Assembly: GCF_009754945.1 (NCBI RefSeq) | Contig: NZ_WPIN01000013.1 | Location: forward strand, 62,001 to 126,000 | DNA: 64,000 nt | Reading direction: 5' to 3' | From: Spirosoma arboris | GTDB lineage: Bacteria; Bacteroidota; Bacteroidia; Cytophagales; Spirosomataceae | Shown: positions 62,369 through 64,000 of the stretch, in pieces | How positions within the stretch are numbered: position 1 is the stretch's first letter | Layout of the letters: the number at the start of each line of letters is the position of its first letter | Notes under the pieces: model-generated | The model's input: only the letters and a program-made list of their open reading frames with translations | Told to the model about the DNA's origin: nothing | The model's database searches: none | Translations under genes and position numbers: made by a program

Positions 62369-62638
62369 TTACATGGGCTGGAGGGAAAAAATATAAACCC
62401 GGTCATCACGAACTTTACGGGTAATAATACCAGATTCTGTCAGCCACTTTAAGGATGAGTATACAGTGCCTCGACTAATGCTTGGATGTTCATTTCGCAG
62501 AAAACTCCAAAGAGAATCACCATCTATTCCATGTTCAAACTGACTAAGTGACAAAGCCACCACCTCTCGTTTTTTGGCCGGTCGGAAGCCATTCTGCCGG
62601 GCATAATCTCTAATTTTATCTACCAATTCTTGATCCAT
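62369..62638 (-). CDS. Stand-alone Fur-like winged-helix protein
   Basis: The product has 89 residues. RPAKKREVVALSLSQF and ISRGTVYSSLKWLTESGIIT correspond to the DNA-binding winged helix of Fur-family regulators (family pattern S.aTVYR.L..L...G.v). The C-terminal dimerisation domain with the metal-binding HxH/Cys sites is entirely absent, so it is not a metal sensor in its present form. It may be a truncated Fur relative or a free-standing DNA-binding protein. AraC-type genes flank it on both sides on the same strand. Confidence 0.6.
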   Translation of the reverse strand: MDQELVDKIRDYARQNGFRPAKKREVVALSLSQFEHGIDGDSLWSFLRNEHPSISRGTVYSSLKWLTESGIITRKVRDDRVYIFSLQPM

Positions 62639-63115
62639 ACGGGATTAAATATATGTGAAGGGGAGTACAACGCGTTCCTCTTCGAAAAATACCAATATCG
62701 ATATGATGCCTGGGCTTCGCAACTTGGCCCCTATAAAGTCCCCTGGCGTTTTAGCGAGTTAAATGTCATCCTGCATCTGTAGCAGTCATACAGGTAATAA
62801 CCACCCTTGCCGACCAATGAGGGTAAAACTTCACAAGTGTTAAGCGTAAGCAAGCGAAGCTCACTATATAGTCTGTCAACTATCGGATAGTCTATAAATC
62901 ACGATTAGTTACCCTAGTCTACGTTAATCAAAAATAAGAGCAATGTTCATCTCTGTCTCAACAAATCGACGGTTGGCGGTCTTTTACCGACGAACGATAA
63001 GGGTTTTGGCTAAGTCTATTTCTGTAAACATTGTTACAAGTCGCTCAAAGTGAACGCGAGCTAAATCCATGATTACTTTTTCGAAGCCTATTCTCCAAGC
63101 CAAGGGGACCACTTG
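62639..63115. other. Gene-free spacer between the AraC gene and the Fur-like gene
   Basis: About 477 bp with no supported gene. An imperfect inverted pattern (TATAGTCT...ATAGTCTATA, around 62870-62900) is the only structure noticed, and may be part of the Fur-like gene's promoter. Confidence 0.4.
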
Positions 63116-63976
63116 TCATGTGTTATTCTTCCTAAATTTAGCTGGCGATAAACCTTTCCCTTTCCCAAATAGACGGATAAAATATTTGGGATCTTCGAAA
63201 CCCAGCCGAGTGGAAATCTCCTGAACGCTTAGATCGGTATAAACCAGTAAACGTTGGGCTTCGGTCAAAATCGACTGTTGGATATGGTAGGTAACTGAAA
63301 AGCCCGTCACGGACTTAACTGTATCATTCAGGTGGCTGGTCGACACATTCAACTGTTGGGCATAGGACGAAGGCTGCTTGCAAATTAGCACCTGCTGATT
63401 CAGTAATTGACGGAATTTTCGGGTCATTTCTAGATTTCGGGAGGAATAGTCCCGAATTCGGTCATTGAGTTGCACCTGGAAAATAGCGGCCACTCGGTAG
63501 ATAAACCCATTGAGCAATGTCTGAACGAGCTTATGATGAAAAATGACCGTTTTGTTCTTATGCAGGGACTCATCAATTAGTATTAGCATGTTTCTGAACC
63601 ATTCCTGCTCTCGTTCATCCAACGTTAATAAAGTTACGCTTGAGAGTGACTGTTCAAGTAAATTTCGAACTGTTTCATCAATCAGTTTGGCATCAAATCC
63701 CAGTATCCAGCCCTTACAGGGGGGAGCAGAGCCAACCTGATGAATTTGACCTGGATACGATAACAGGAAAGACGTTTTATTAATTGTTACGGGCTGAAAA
63801 TCAATGCAAGTGGTTATGGTGCCCTCTTCGAGAAAAAAACAGGTGTAATGATCATGCCGGTGCGGATGAGCCAATTCGTCCTGATACTGTTGAAGCATCG
63901 GAAGCGGCAACTTGAACAGGGCTATCCCTTCCGAATGTTCATCCATTTGATAGACCAGTATCGGGTCTTTGGCCAC
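63116..63976 (-). CDS. AraC-family transcriptional regulator
   Basis: The product has 286 residues. The N-terminal cupin-like domain contains HPHRHDHYTCFFLEEGTI; the C-terminal HTH pair contains LNVSTSHLNDTVKSVTG and SVQEISTRLGFEDPKYFIRL. It resembles the other AraC gene at 61.0-61.9 kb in arrangement (both have CV/TVK-type recognition helices), suggesting related paralogs. Its promoter would lie just beyond position 63976, close to the window edge. Confidence 0.88.
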   Translation of the reverse strand: MAKDPILVYQMDEHSEGIALFKLPLPMLQQYQDELAHPHRHDHYTCFFLEEGTITTCIDFQPVTINKTSFLLSYPGQIHQVGSAPPCKGWILGFDAKLIDETVRNLLEQSLSSVTLLTLDEREQEWFRNMLILIDESLHKNKTVIFHHKLVQTLLNGFIYRVAAIFQVQLNDRIRDYSSRNLEMTRKFRQLLNQQVLICKQPSSYAQQLNVSTSHLNDTVKSVTGFSVTYHIQQSILTEAQRLLVYTDLSVQEISTRLGFEDPKYFIRLFGKGKGLSPAKFRKNNT

Positions 63977-64000
63977 AGATCGTAGTGGGTGATTATCGCC

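Noticed and set aside
1..64000. CRISPR arrays, rRNA, tRNA and intact insertion sequences
   Set aside because: No regularly spaced direct repeats, rRNA-like conserved blocks, cloverleaf candidates or transposase-like proteins were noticed when reading the window.

Overview
The window looks like DNA from a Bacteroidota bacterium of the order Cytophagales, probably Spirosoma or a close relative. The evidence is a Bacteroidetes-type tra operon (TraE-F-G-J-K-L-M-N-O-Q order), permeases with a short N-terminal permease-prefix domain followed by MacB/FtsX modules, -7 promoter elements of the form TAnnTTTG, and few Shine-Dalgarno sequences. Base composition looks moderate, near 50% GC by eye. The left third is a conjugative plasmid or integrative conjugative element; the window does not show which, because I see no integrase and no replication initiator.

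Layout. 1-5.8 kb, minus strand: mobilization module with a partial plasmid-type protein, a DUF3945-like protein, a small HTH protein, the coupling ATPase, the relaxase and a MobC-like accessory protein. 5.8-6.27 kb: control region with a perfect 76-bp palindrome, a cluster of TGAC/TTGTC repeats and a 20-bp palindrome. 6.27-18.85 kb, plus strand: ParA, a possible partner, a membrane protein, a terminator, an AT-rich spacer, then the transfer operon. 19-20.2 kb: a Fic protein behind a hairpin operator-like site. 20.5-29.6 kb: a PadR regulator and three paralogous MacB/FtsX-type permeases, with a small secreted protein between two of them. 29.5-34.1 kb: gene fragments (sigma-factor stub, frameshifted cupin), a repeat lipoprotein, and an esterase divergent from an AraC regulator.

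34.6-58.5 kb is the most coherent and interesting part. It resembles a low-oxygen, redox or energy-stress island: phosphoketolase with a broken acetate kinase, a PNPOx-like flavoprotein, three universal stress proteins, a D-2-hydroxyacid dehydrogenase, three different P-type ATPases (Mg-type, CopB-type, PacL/SERCA-type), a short alpha-glucan phosphorylase, an L,D-transpeptidase, a FixH-like fragment, a zinc alcohol dehydrogenase and an Acg-like nitroreductase. It is arranged as eight transcription units fired from four divergent intergenic regions. Each of those regions contains a 14-bp palindrome CTGA-N6-TCAG, the core architecture of Crp/Fnr-family operators. TAnnTTTG-like -7 elements end exactly 30 or 52 nt from the palindrome for six of the eight units, a two-helical-turn difference matching class II and class I activator positions. 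This looks like a single Crp/Fnr-type regulon built into one locus; the regulator itself is not in the window.

58.5-64 kb is accessory and decayed: a Fic-gene tail repeat matching the one at 19 kb, a collapsed DUF1016-type nuclease, a FAD monooxygenase, two AraC regulators and a stand-alone Fur-like winged-helix protein. No rRNA, tRNA, CRISPR array or intact insertion sequence was recognised.
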